Assembly (NCBI GenBank): GCA_026709065.1 | Contig: JAPOTS010000002.1 | Span: forward strand, 1 to 34,484 | Reading direction: 5' to 3' | DNA from: Bacteroidota bacterium | Lineage (GTDB): Bacteria > Bacteroidota > Rhodothermia > Rhodothermales > Bin80 | Length of the DNA: 34,484 bases | Shown here: piece by piece, positions 19,101 through 27,927 of the stretch | Numbering within the stretch: the first letter of the stretch is position 1 | How the letters are laid out: every line of letters begins with the position of its first letter | The notes under the pieces: generated by a model | Database searches by the model: none | Told to the model about the DNA's origin: nothing | What the model saw: only the letters and a program-made list of their open reading frames with translations | Made by a program: the position numbers and the translations under genes

Positions 19101-19115
19101 AATATCTAGCTTAGG

Positions 19116-20216
19116 TCAATGCAAACGTTTGCGCCGGTTACGTACATAGTCTTCGAACAGAAATTCCCCCAAATTATCCAAATCTGCATAATATGCTCGA
19201 CCATGATTGGCATCGGTTAACTGACGTACAAATCCTTGAAGATATGGATCATGAGCAATCATGAAGGTGGTAATGATAATACCCTCGCGCCGACAGATTA
19301 CCGCTTCGTCCAACACTTTATTCACAATTTTTCGATCCAATCCGAACACATTTTTATAGAGTCTGCCCTGTTCAAAATGACAGCTCGGTTTCCCATCAGT
19401 AATCATAAAAATCTGTTTATTGCGATTTTTACGACGTCGTAGAATTTCACGGGCTCTCTGCAAACCAGCATGAGTATTTGTATGATACGGCCCTACTTGC
19501 AAGTAGGGCAAATCCTTGATTGAAACCTCCCAGGCATCATCACCAAATGCAACGATATCTATCGTATCTTTTGAGTATCGCCTTAAAATCAATTCTGTCA
19601 ATGCCATAGCGGTTTTACGGGCTGGAGTAATACGATCTTCACCATAAAGAATCATGGAATGACTCAGGTCTATCATCAGCACAGTGGATTGATTGGATGG
19701 ATGATCCGTCTCGTGCACTGCATAATCCTCCTCTCTAAGTGACCAATCATCAATTCCCCCGCGTCGATAGGAATTTGATAGGGTATCGGTTACATTGAGT
19801 AGGTGTGGATCATCACCAAATCTCCAAGGTCGAGTTTCTGGTAAACGTTCATCACCTAACCCCTGATAAGGGGTGGGGTGCTGACCTCTACCTGATTTAC
19901 GTAACTGGCGAAACACTTCCTCTAAGGAACGATCGCGCAGGCTACGCTCCGTTTTTGCAGTAATCTGGGTCAAACCTCTTGAATCCTCACGTAGGAAACC
20001 TCTTGATTTAAGCTCGTCAATGAAATCTCCAATCCCTGATTCAGAGTTGGTAATATTATATTTTTGATCAAGTTGAGTAAGCCAATTGAGAGCCTCAGTA
20101 GCATCGCCTGCTGTAAACTGTAACATTTGTTGGAATAAATCAAACAACTGTTCAAAGGATGAGGGCTTTCCCCCATGCCTTTTATCGTCCCATTGTAAAT
20201 ACTTGTATGGAATCAT
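19116..20216 (-). CDS. von Willebrand factor A domain protein
   Basis: 366 residues. A helical N-terminal part (about 1-110) is followed by a VWA domain (about 177-340) with an intact metal-ion-dependent adhesion site: DLSHS (183-187), a Thr in TPARKTAMAL, and TDGKPS. No signal peptide, so probably cytoplasmic. Such proteins often act with a MoxR- or Mg-chelatase-like AAA+ ATPase; none is adjacent on this strand, and the Ycf46-like ATPase 2.8 kb away is on the opposite strand. First gene of a VWA-ksgA-mgtE unit. Confidence 0.85.
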   Translation of the reverse strand: MIPYKYLQWDDKRHGGKPSSFEQLFDLFQQMLQFTAGDATEALNWLTQLDQKYNITNSESGIGDFIDELKSRGFLREDSRGLTQITAKTERSLRDRSLEEVFRQLRKSGRGQHPTPYQGLGDERLPETRPWRFGDDPHLLNVTDTLSNSYRRGGIDDWSLREEDYAVHETDHPSNQSTVLMIDLSHSMILYGEDRITPARKTAMALTELILRRYSKDTIDIVAFGDDAWEVSIKDLPYLQVGPYHTNTHAGLQRAREILRRRKNRNKQIFMITDGKPSCHFEQGRLYKNVFGLDRKIVNKVLDEAVICRREGIIITTFMIAHDPYLQGFVRQLTDANHGRAYYADLDNLGEFLFEDYVRNRRKRLH

Positions 20217-20569
20217 CTTCCTAGAAAGTGATCAGATGACCTGTTGGCGGTGATGAGATAATCACAATTAATGAAAATTTCTCAACACGACAGCTCGTAG
20301 CTTCATATCAATTTTTCTCAATGGACTATCTGTTCAAATAATCTTACGGCAGCCCTTAATAATTATATTTCAAATTGTAATACTAGCCTAACACAATCAA
20401 AACTAGCATTAGCTTCATGTCACTCGTTAACCTCCAAAAACCATCCTATGTTCCATATTAAAAGAACCAGAGGAGCCCTCAAAAAGCCAGAAATGCCCCA
20501 CTTTATGAGTGGTACTGGTTTATTGGGTATTGCTGAAACTACATTAAACTGAATGGTTCTACAAGTACC

Positions 20570-20598
20570 TTCTGAAAACCACCGTGTTATTTTCAGAA
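20570..20598. repeat. Perfect 9-bp inverted repeat
   Basis: TTCTGAAAA and TTTTCAGAA flank an 11-base loop. The stem is AT-rich, so it is weak as RNA, and is followed on the plus strand by AATTTTCC. It lies about 210 bases beyond the sterol operon end. Could be a weak bidirectional terminator or a protein-binding palindrome. Confidence 0.4.
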
Positions 20599-20775
20599 AA
20601 TTTTCCTCTGAGAGTAATTGAAAAATGCAACCCAAATTGACATATCGCCATTTGTGAAACCTTTCATCCTAGATCAGTAATTGAAGCTATACAGTGTGTG
20701 AAACTTTGATTTACACACGAGTTCAGTTCTATTAGAATCTGCGTATATTTGTGATAACTCTGTCCGCAAATTGGC

Positions 20776-20794
20776 AAACTCTTAGAGAGAGTTT
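20776..20794 (-). terminator. Possible hairpin just after the sterol operon
   Basis: AAACTCT and AGAGTTT form a perfect 7-bp stem with a 5-base loop, 17 bases after the stop of the fused epoxidase-cyclase gene. There is no T-run after it on the minus strand, so an intrinsic terminator is only tentative. Confidence 0.3.
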
Positions 20795-20811
20795 TGACAG
20801 GAGGCTGTGAA

Positions 20812-23800
20812 TTAAGAAACTTCTGCCGCTTCCTTAACAGGTTTCTGAGATATAGGCAGTGACTTTACTGATGTAACCATCGCAGGACTCTTTGAAGCTT
20901 TCACACCGTTGCCACTGAGGTTGACACCGTTGGTATTCGGAGGTGAGGATAGTAAATTTTCCCTCTTCTGATGACGCCGCTCATAAAGTCCTATCGCATG
21001 TAGAGGAAAATACTGACGATAGAGGGCGTAATCCAAGAGCGCCGTTCGGAAAAAGACCCCCACCATGTCTTGTTTAGGCCATGTTCCGTCCTCATTCTGA
21101 GTTTCAATCAAGAAATTGATGCCTCTTGAAATTGCAGACCAGTTCGAATCTTCGGCTTCCAATAAAGCAATCAGTGCCCATGCAGTCTGAATGACTTGAC
21201 TTTCGAAATGATGAACATATTCACCAGTTAAACTACCACTATGATGTTCACCCCATCCTCCATCTTCTTTTTGATGCTCTAACAGCCAACGACACGCTCT
21301 TTGAACCTCCGAATCACCTAAGCCCGCCCCCGAAGCAATCAGCCCTCTGATCCCAAATAATGTGCCATAAATGTACTGAATGCCCCATACACCACGCCAT
21401 GATCCATCGGTTTCTTGAGAACGACGAATCCATTGAGCAGCCAATGAGATAGACTTTTCAACGGGTTGAGTTGCTGAAATCTGAGGAAAATGTATCATAC
21501 ATGCTCTCAATGCAGACAAGCACGACGCAGTACATTCAACATATGAGACCTCAGTCATAGAATCACCAAACATCTCTGCAGGATTCAACCACTCCAGCCC
21601 AAATGTAGATTTGCGAGCCTCATAACTCCCAAATCCACCATCCGCATTCTGACGGCGGAGCATGAAACGAACTGCATCCTCAACCGCATCCTTTGACATT
21701 GATTTAGGATCCGCTGAAAGTAGCCCCATAACGGCTTCTGCCGTACAGTCTGATACGGGCCATCCATGCCACCCACCTGGGAAACACCAACCTCCACGAG
21801 GATCAATCCGATAAGCCTCCTCAAATCCGTCAAAAGATTTGCGAATCTGCTGCTCACGCAAAAAAGCGACTCCACGCTTCAATGATTGCTCAACCCCTTC
21901 AAAATTTCGAATGGTATCCAATGCCTGAAGTGAGAATCCAGTATCCCAAGAAGAACTTTTAGCACCCGTGACTCGAGTACCCAAGTCCTCATCCTCCCAA
22001 ATCCAACCGTCAAGATTTTCAAAGGCAATGATGCCATCTTGATCCTCTTTATCGTGCAACCATACCGAAAGGATATTGAGAAATCCACTAACTGGTGAGA
22101 TGCTCGTGTGACTAGTCGTCTGCAATTCCCATTTAATGCGCTTAATCAACTTCTTAACAATACGCGAACGAAATTGCTTGCTATGAAGGCGATCAAATAA
22201 CTGAGCAAATTTATATCCAATCCGGAGGAGCAATCCTGGGGGTGCATAAAGATCTTCCGATCGCAATAGATTGCGAGACTTGAAAAAGTTAACCTTATCA
22301 TAACCTTCTGGATATAATTCGTCCCTTAACGATGCAATCAATGGAGTTACCTGTACTTGAAAGCGAGATGAGTAAATGACCGCCATCGCCATATAGATCA
22401 ACCGAGTATGACAATACCAGTTCGTCGGATGCAATGGAACCCAGCGCGGAAGGCTCCATAACTCAGGTAAGAGCGCATTGACTCCTTTCCATTGATAAAG
22501 ATTTAAGATGGCAAGCCAAAATTTGCCCCACGTTGGAATGGTGCTAACATTTTCTTTCTGAATAAACTTACGGGCCGGTTTAACCAATGGATCGTTACAA
22601 TCAACATCTAGCAATCTGGCAGCAACATAAACCAATGTCGTAACAAATAAATGGGGAGGCGAATGCTCATGCATTCCCCATGTCCCACTCGTCAGGCGCG
22701 TATGTTCAAACGAGCGAAGCACATTAGAGCGACGTTCAGAACTCAGGGGCTTTCCGATGACATAATGAAGCAAAACATACTGGGCGGTGAGCATGGGGCA
22801 CCATGTCATTTCCCCTTCCCATGCTCCATCATCCCTTTGCAATTCAATCAATCGCTGACTTCCTCTTTTGAGAGCGAACTCCGTGTCTTCATAAAGACTT
22901 CCCTTAGACCTAACTACCGAAGAATCATTTGATGGTAATGGGACAGAGTTGGGGAGGGCTCGTCCAAAAGCATTCCAGATTTTATTGAACCCCTTTCCAC
23001 CAGATTTTTTAACCCGCGTCAGAAGACGAATTCCAGAAATTAACCAGTATAGGCGAACGGTAAGACCTTGAATGATCGCAAAAAGTCTATGCCAAGCAAG
23101 ATGGTTTAGCGATTTTGGAATAGTGGATCCGACCGCTTTAAAGATGATTTTGGCTCCCACGATCGCCATCTTAGTTATTGAGATTTCCTCACATGCAAGT
23201 AATTGCATTGTACTATTAGAGAAAGACGGGCTAGCTCGCCAACGCTGATACAATGCCTGCCTCACTGAAGAGACATCCATATGTTGATTGGCAAATACCT
23301 CATAGATTTCCATTGCAATGAGCTCGGGAGTGCGCACGGCTTGAAAGCGCTGACTAACGAATTCTTCAAAATTTTTGGACTTCGCTAGCCCAATCGCATC
23401 CCCGAAGCCGAGTGTCATCCCCACAGCAGTCAAAGGGTGGTAATAGCCTGCGGCATCTCCTATCAAGACTCTGTCAGATTTGCCATAAGAAACGCGAGGA
23501 CTCATTGAGTTCACAGCACCATGAAAATCCCCCTCACAAAGTGAATCAATGAATGGGCGGCGCATCGCTTCAGGCAAAAACTTTGCCGAAACTTCAGACA
23601 GATAACCTACTCGGTCATTGGCAGTCCAGTACTGAGGAGGAATATCAACAATCACTCTTATATTATCCTCCCCTAAACGATAGATAAACATAGGACCTGG
23701 ACCACCACATAACAGATGTCCATACCCTTCCATCGGTAAACTGACATCTTTTACAGATACCCCCACCATACGTGAGCAATTCATAGGGGAGGATTTGATG

Positions 23801-24297
23801 GTTAACCCTAGTGACCGGCGAACTAGCGATGATCTGCCATCCGCACCAACAATTCGTTCAGTAATCAGAGACTTCTGCTCCCCTTGATATGAGAATATCA
23901 CATTATTATCTTCAATTTTACGGACCCGAGCTCCCGCAATGAAATCAATATTTGGATAATCTTCAAGCGCTTCATGTAAGGTTGAAACAATCACCGAATG
24001 CTCGCAGGCTAACCCATAAAATTCATCACAATAAGGTAGCACAATAGGATCAGAGTTATCTTCTGGTAGAATCACAAACCCTAGCCCGACAGTGCTCTGA
24101 GATTGACTTTCAAGTTCTACCCCGATCTCATGTAAGATTTTCACAGCCAAAGGATGTAACCATTCCCCAGCCATTCGCTTAGTAGATCGGGTGTTCGCCT
24201 CCAATAATGCGACTTTATCACCCTTGCGAGCATGCGCGATTGCACACACACTCCCGACTGGGCCAGCACCCACTATTGCAACATCATATGAAGGCAT
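20812..24297 (-). CDS. Fused squalene monooxygenase-oxidosqualene cyclase (lanosterol synthase type)
   Basis: 1161 residues in one uninterrupted frame. N-terminal half (about 1-425): FAD-dependent squalene epoxidase with VGAGPVGS (9-16), VGADGRSS (150-157) and GDAAGYYHPLT..GMT (280-294), the HPLT-GMT pattern typical of squalene monooxygenases; a hydrophobic stretch (about 400-425) may bind the membrane. Linker about 426-465. C-terminal half (about 466-1115): cyclase with QW-type repeats (QRDDGAW, QNADGGF, QETDGSW, QKEDGGW, QNEDGTW). Catalytic Asp850 lies in VSDCTAE, the oxidosqualene cyclase form rather than the DxDD of squalene-hopene cyclase. Partner Cys851 and Cys922 (VECTA) and His630 (YCHTR) are also there. 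A low-complexity tail of about 45 residues follows. It would turn squalene into 2,3-oxidosqualene and then a tetracyclic sterol in one polypeptide. It starts 5 bases after the CYP51 stop. Function is confident; the exact product is not. Confidence 0.93.
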   Translation of the reverse strand: MPSYDVAIVGAGPVGSVCAIAHARKGDKVALLEANTRSTKRMAGEWLHPLAVKILHEIGVELESQSQSTVGLGFVILPEDNSDPIVLPYCDEFYGLACEHSVIVSTLHEALEDYPNIDFIAGARVRKIEDNNVIFSYQGEQKSLITERIVGADGRSSLVRRSLGLTIKSSPMNCSRMVGVSVKDVSLPMEGYGHLLCGGPGPMFIYRLGEDNIRVIVDIPPQYWTANDRVGYLSEVSAKFLPEAMRRPFIDSLCEGDFHGAVNSMSPRVSYGKSDRVLIGDAAGYYHPLTAVGMTLGFGDAIGLAKSKNFEEFVSQRFQAVRTPELIAMEIYEVFANQHMDVSSVRQALYQRWRASPSFSNSTMQLLACEEISITKMAIVGAKIIFKAVGSTIPKSLNHLAWHRLFAIIQGLTVRLYWLISGIRLLTRVKKSGGKGFNKIWNAFGRALPNSVPLPSNDSSVVRSKGSLYEDTEFALKRGSQRLIELQRDDGAWEGEMTWCPMLTAQYVLLHYVIGKPLSSERRSNVLRSFEHTRLTSGTWGMHEHSPPHLFVTTLVYVAARLLDVDCNDPLVKPARKFIQKENVSTIPTWGKFWLAILNLYQWKGVNALLPELWSLPRWVPLHPTNWYCHTRLIYMAMAVIYSSRFQVQVTPLIASLRDELYPEGYDKVNFFKSRNLLRSEDLYAPPGLLLRIGYKFAQLFDRLHSKQFRSRIVKKLIKRIKWELQTTSHTSISPVSGFLNILSVWLHDKEDQDGIIAFENLDGWIWEDEDLGTRVTGAKSSSWDTGFSLQALDTIRNFEGVEQSLKRGVAFLREQQIRKSFDGFEEAYRIDPRGGWCFPGGWHGWPVSDCTAEAVMGLLSADPKSMSKDAVEDAVRFMLRRQNADGGFGSYEARKSTFGLEWLNPAEMFGDSMTEVSYVECTASCLSALRACMIHFPQISATQPVEKSISLAAQWIRRSQETDGSWRGVWGIQYIYGTLFGIRGLIASGAGLGDSEVQRACRWLLEHQKEDGGWGEHHSGSLTGEYVHHFESQVIQTAWALIALLEAEDSNWSAISRGINFLIETQNEDGTWPKQDMVGVFFRTALLDYALYRQYFPLHAIGLYERRHQKRENLLSSPPNTNGVNLSGNGVKASKSPAMVTSVKSLPISQKPVKEAAEVS

Positions 24298-24302
24298 AGG
24301 GA

Positions 24303-25697
24303 CTATTCATTTAATAGACGTGATTTTGTTCTACGGCGATAACGAATCATGCAGGGTTCCTTTGGGCCAGTCACCCAACTACCGTAATTCGGAGCTGGAA
24401 CGCCATTAATATTAAAGAAATCAAAGCTATCTAATAGGACTGTCCAGATTGCCTTGAGTTGCATATATGCAAAATGTTTACCCATACATTGATGCTTGCC
24501 GCCACCAAAACCAATTAAACTATAATGATGTTGCTTGTGCTCCTTTCGTGGCTCATCAAAGCGTTGCGGATGGAATTTTTCTGGGTCCTTGAATAGTTCA
24601 GGTAAACGATGAGACACCGCAGGTGACACCATAGCAAGGGCCCCTTCGTCCACAACTTGATCTTTATATTGCATTGGTTTAAGTACTTTGCGAATCAATA
24701 AAATCAAGGGGGGATGCAACCTTTCATTCTCCCGAATGACGCATTCCATGGCCACCTGACGTTTGAGAGTGTCATAGTTCAAGATCGCATCAGGAGTGTT
24801 GTAGACCTCTTTCATTTCATCGCGAACCCAATCAACTGTTTCGGGCGAGTTTGCAACCTCTAAACCTGTCCAAGTGGCCAAAACAGTACTTGTATGCTGA
24901 CCCGCAAACAAGACAGTCAATAAGATCCCTGTTATCTCATCATTGGTCAATTTACGTCCATCTTTGTAGCTCGCCTGCATGAGAGTATTCATAAAATCAT
25001 CAGGTTCAGCCCCCGCACTTCGACGATGGTCCATGATCTCAATCAATAGTTTTACAATCTTTTTCCGTGCTTTATCTCGGGCTCTGTGGGCGGGAATTGG
25101 GAGATTGGGAGCAAAAAACCCGATCAAATTGATTCCATTTTGTAAATAATGGTACGCATCTGCAAACCCCTCATCAATCGTCTCGCGAATCTCTTTTCCT
25201 ATCAGGCAGTGACTGGCAATTTTAACCGTTAGCCGGTTGAGCTCTACTGGCAAATTGATCTCCCCTTCGTCATCTAAAGAATCTGCAAATAGCTTTACTT
25301 CTTGATACATGATCCGAGCAAATCGGCGCATTGCAGGTTCGCGGAGCGCAGGAAACAGAAATGCAAGCTGCTCAGACATGATTTCGGGTGCAACGTCATA
25401 GGCTACACCTCGCCCAAAGATGGGTACTGTAAACTGGTAGACATCTCTAGGATCAAGTTGATCCTCTGATGCCTTGAAATAGGCATCATGGGCATCGGGG
25501 CCAGTGAATAACACACAGTCTTTGGGACCTAACCGAAATCTTGCCAAATCTCCATGCTCACGCCACCCACGATCCATCATTACAACAGGATCTTTCTTGA
25601 ATTCCATAAAGTGCCCCAATAGAAGTCGACGACCTGCTAATTCGGGAACTGGAGCAAGTGAAGAGAGATTTACTCCATTAGAAGATGGTTGAGCCAT
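24303..25697 (-). CDS. cyp51: Sterol 14alpha-demethylase, cytochrome P450 CYP51
   Basis: 464 residues. Three-step oxidative removal of the 14alpha-methyl of lanosterol-type sterols. CYP51 marks: B-C region VPIFGRGVAYD (91-101), I-helix FAGQHTST (264-271), ExxR in ENERLHPP (323-330), MVSPAVSHRLPELFKDP with PQRF (377-380), and heme loop FGGGKHQCMGKHFA with Cys404. The GQHTS sequence and the SHR-P-E-F block separate CYP51 from other P450s. There is no N-terminal membrane anchor, so it is soluble-type as in Methylococcus and Mycobacterium. No ferredoxin partner is nearby. It sits 6 bases after the reductase stop and 5 before the fused epoxidase-cyclase. Its N-terminus shares the hexamer NGVNLS with the cyclase tail. 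Confidence 0.95.
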   Translation of the reverse strand: MAQPSSNGVNLSSLAPVPELAGRRLLLGHFMEFKKDPVVMMDRGWREHGDLARFRLGPKDCVLFTGPDAHDAYFKASEDQLDPRDVYQFTVPIFGRGVAYDVAPEIMSEQLAFLFPALREPAMRRFARIMYQEVKLFADSLDDEGEINLPVELNRLTVKIASHCLIGKEIRETIDEGFADAYHYLQNGINLIGFFAPNLPIPAHRARDKARKKIVKLLIEIMDHRRSAGAEPDDFMNTLMQASYKDGRKLTNDEITGILLTVLFAGQHTSTVLATWTGLEVANSPETVDWVRDEMKEVYNTPDAILNYDTLKRQVAMECVIRENERLHPPLILLIRKVLKPMQYKDQVVDEGALAMVSPAVSHRLPELFKDPEKFHPQRFDEPRKEHKQHHYSLIGFGGGKHQCMGKHFAYMQLKAIWTVLLDSFDFFNINGVPAPNYGSWVTGPKEPCMIRYRRRTKSRLLNE

Positions 25698-25703
25698 AAC
25701 GAA

Positions 25704-26795
25704 TTAATATATAAATGGTAGCATTGAAAAACGAACACGCTCTTTATAGCCTGTCCACAAGTCTCCATATTTGGAACTACATCGGCGTTCATCCCGTAAT
25801 GAGCGGTGACACAACAGACAAATCAGCCACGCTGGTAGTAGTAATGGAAAAATTGACACAAATCCAGTTGTCATGGTGAAGGCTAGGTAAACGCAAATTT
25901 CACCCGTATAGTTCAGGTGTCTCCCGATTCCCCAGAAACCAGAGACGAGAAGTCTTCCTTCCAGTGCTTCGGCTGGCTTACCCCAGATGTAAATATTTGG
26001 ATCACGCTTGAAGCGGTGCTTTTGTTCATTGGCTCCACGGAAAAGCCAAAATCCTAAGATAAATAACAAACAAAGTGAAATGATCGCCCATAGCGGAAGC
26101 GTCACAGGTGCACTGAGTAACCACCAACCAGAAATACAGTAGAAGAATGGTACTAACACATAGTCTCCCCAGACTAACATGAGTCCAAAACGCTCACTCA
26201 CTAAATCCCACGTATGAACCATCCCGTATTCAAACTGAAAATAATTGAATACATAAAGGAACGTGAAGACTTGGTACAGAATCATAGCTGGTGTTAGTTC
26301 GCCTAATTCATTCAATTGAGCAGACGCGAACGATAAGTTAAAGAGAGCCAGAGCAATCAATGATGGTCTGTAACTAAACAGCTTTAAATCGATTCCAAAC
26401 AAGCTCGGGCTATGCTCGGCCCCCATTAAAAACCCTTCAACAAATCCACTTGAGGAATCTACAGAACGGGCTCCACGCCAGTATAACCACCCAGAAAGTG
26501 CTAACGAAAAGACATTCGCGACGATTAAGAATGCAAAAAAGTTTTCAACCAGCCTATATAAGGGGAATATGCCCGTCAGCTCCAGAGCTATGGACCCCAA
26601 AACCGATATCAAAAATAATAGCAACCCATTCAACTTGTAGGTTCGTGCTGGTCCGTCAACCTCTGGCCCAACGATCTTCGTTCCAGGCAAGACCAGTGAT
26701 CCTACAAACAGCAGTAGGATAAATGCCATCATCAGAGCAGTAGCCCATAGCAACGCCTCAATTTGTAAGCCGTCCAACAAATCAAGCGGTGTCAT
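25704..26795 (-). CDS. Sterol C-14 reductase (ERG24/LBR/DHCR7 family)
   Basis: 363 residues with about nine hydrophobic segments. Both family signatures are visible: the first around EGFLMGAEHSPSLFGIDLK ... YRPSL (about 119-145), the second LLVSGFWGIGRHLNYTGE, and the very conserved C-terminal end HRSLRDERRCSSKYG ... W..Y...V.F.MLPFIY. These enzymes reduce sterol ring double bonds with NADPH in the membrane. The family includes C-14, C-7 and C-24(28) reductases; C-14 is chosen because CYP51 next door produces the delta-14 intermediate. It overlaps the Rieske gene by 14 bases. Shorter than ERG24 (about 440) mainly at the N-terminus. Confidence 0.9.
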   Translation of the reverse strand: MTPLDLLDGLQIEALLWATALMMAFILLLFVGSLVLPGTKIVGPEVDGPARTYKLNGLLLFLISVLGSIALELTGIFPLYRLVENFFAFLIVANVFSLALSGWLYWRGARSVDSSSGFVEGFLMGAEHSPSLFGIDLKLFSYRPSLIALALFNLSFASAQLNELGELTPAMILYQVFTFLYVFNYFQFEYGMVHTWDLVSERFGLMLVWGDYVLVPFFYCISGWWLLSAPVTLPLWAIISLCLLFILGFWLFRGANEQKHRFKRDPNIYIWGKPAEALEGRLLVSGFWGIGRHLNYTGEICVYLAFTMTTGFVSIFPLLLPAWLICLLCHRSLRDERRCSSKYGDLWTGYKERVRFSMLPFIY

Positions 26796-27906
26796 GATTG
26801 GCGTTCGCTTCTCTGTCTAGGTGTTCTCTCCATTTACGAACTGTCACTTTCTGAAATGCTCGAACCACAGGATTAACCTCAATGGGTGGTGCTCCCCAGA
26901 ATTTTTGATACCCATCCTGCTCAGCTTCCATGGCAAATTGATCCTCCGTTAGTAGAGGACCAATGAGGCGGCGGTTCGCAATCTTCAAGACCATTTCCAT
27001 CGCCCATCGAGGAATTCTGATGGGTGTATATGGGATCTTGAGTGACTTAAAGTAGAAGAGGAAAAAGGTCCTAGATCGACTCTCATCTATGGGTAAAACG
27101 AAAAGCCAATGTTTTATCTGCTCATCTGTATTGGACCACTGATATGGATACTTGAAGCACAAGTCCATATGGTTGGTATCAATCTGATCATGATCCACAA
27201 AATGACTTGAGATTTTGCCACGTCCAACTTTTGTATTGTATGACAGATGTACATCATCTCCAACGGTTTCAAATCGAACAAGCTCTGCACCGACAAACGG
27301 CCGAAATCTACGATGTAAATAAGCATGTGAAAAGTCACTTACATTATCAATAATCATTGAGTGGTGAGCAGAGCATTCGAACGAGATGGGGACACAGGAC
27401 CAACGCTTAGGGCCTTCCAATTCAGGAATGTCTGGAATGTGACGGGAGTCCGCTAATTTTGGATCACCAGGAAACACCCATACTAACCCATAACGGACCT
27501 GAACCGGATAATTTCTAACAGCCAACTTTGGAACTTTTTTTCGACCGAACAGGTCGGGAATCTCCGTCACTCGCCCCTCACCATTATACTTCCATCCATG
27601 ATAGGCGCATACCAGTTCACAGCCCTCAACTTCCCCAAGAGTAAGCTTGATCTGACGATGTAAACAACGGTTTTCTATAGCACGAAAAGATCCATCTTTT
27701 GTACGAAATAATGCAATAGATCTTTTCCAAAAGATCACTTCTTTGGAGGTGCCGGGCTTCATGTTCCGCACCTCTTCCACTGCATACCAATAGTCTGGAT
27801 CCATACCAGAGGCGCGGGCTTGTTGGCGTAGAGTTCCCCCCTCTTCAAATGATGGGGGTTCGGCTACGGTGGGAATGACATCATGCGTGGGCTGAGTAAT
27901 TTGCAT
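26782..27906 (-). CDS. Rieske non-heme iron oxygenase, probable sterol C-4 methyl oxidase (SdmA-like)
   Basis: 374 residues. N-terminal Rieske [2Fe-2S] domain with Cys81-x-His83 (CLHR) and Cys100-x2-His103 (CAYHG). The catalytic domain carries NVSDFSHAYLHRRF (188-201), offering Asp191, His194 and His198 as iron-site residues; the two His are one residue closer than in the usual HxxxxH. In Methylococcus a Rieske oxygenase (SdmA) with an SDR (SdmB) performs bacterial C-4 sterol demethylation, and the same pair is adjacent here. DAF-36/Neverland-type sterol 7-desaturases are also Rieske proteins, so a ring-desaturase role is the main alternative. No reductase component is in the operon. Confidence 0.82.
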   Translation of the reverse strand: MQITQPTHDVIPTVAEPPSFEEGGTLRQQARASGMDPDYWYAVEEVRNMKPGTSKEVIFWKRSIALFRTKDGSFRAIENRCLHRQIKLTLGEVEGCELVCAYHGWKYNGEGRVTEIPDLFGRKKVPKLAVRNYPVQVRYGLVWVFPGDPKLADSRHIPDIPELEGPKRWSCVPISFECSAHHSMIIDNVSDFSHAYLHRRFRPFVGAELVRFETVGDDVHLSYNTKVGRGKISSHFVDHDQIDTNHMDLCFKYPYQWSNTDEQIKHWLFVLPIDESRSRTFFLFYFKSLKIPYTPIRIPRWAMEMVLKIANRRLIGPLLTEDQFAMEAEQDGYQKFWGAPPIEVNPVVRAFQKVTVRKWREHLDREANANHDTA

Positions 27907-27927
27907 AATTCAAAATTTTTTAGATGA

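Larger units (their letters stand above)
20217..20811. other. Intergenic region after the sterol operon
   Basis: 595 bases, between the 3' end of the sterol operon and the VWA gene start. One 71-codon frame (20420-20635, minus, TTG start) shows no family features and was not accepted. Two perfect hairpins are present, listed separately. The promoter for the VWA-ksgA-mgtE unit should lie in the part nearest 20217, but I cannot place it. Confidence 0.4.

Noticed and set aside
20420..20635. 71-codon minus-strand frame after the sterol operon
   Set aside because: TTG start, no family resemblance, and a perfect inverted repeat lies inside it; more likely non-coding.
20812..22900. Reading the cyclase half as squalene-hopene cyclase
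   Set aside because: It has VSDCTAE with the paired Cys (VECTA) and the YCHTR histidine of oxidosqualene cyclases, not the DxDD acid motif of squalene-hopene cyclases, and is joined to an epoxidase.
22990..24297. Reading the FAD half as a geranylgeranyl reductase or UbiH-type hydroxylase
   Set aside because: The HPLT..GMT block after the GDA motif and fusion to an oxidosqualene cyclase fit squalene monooxygenase much better.
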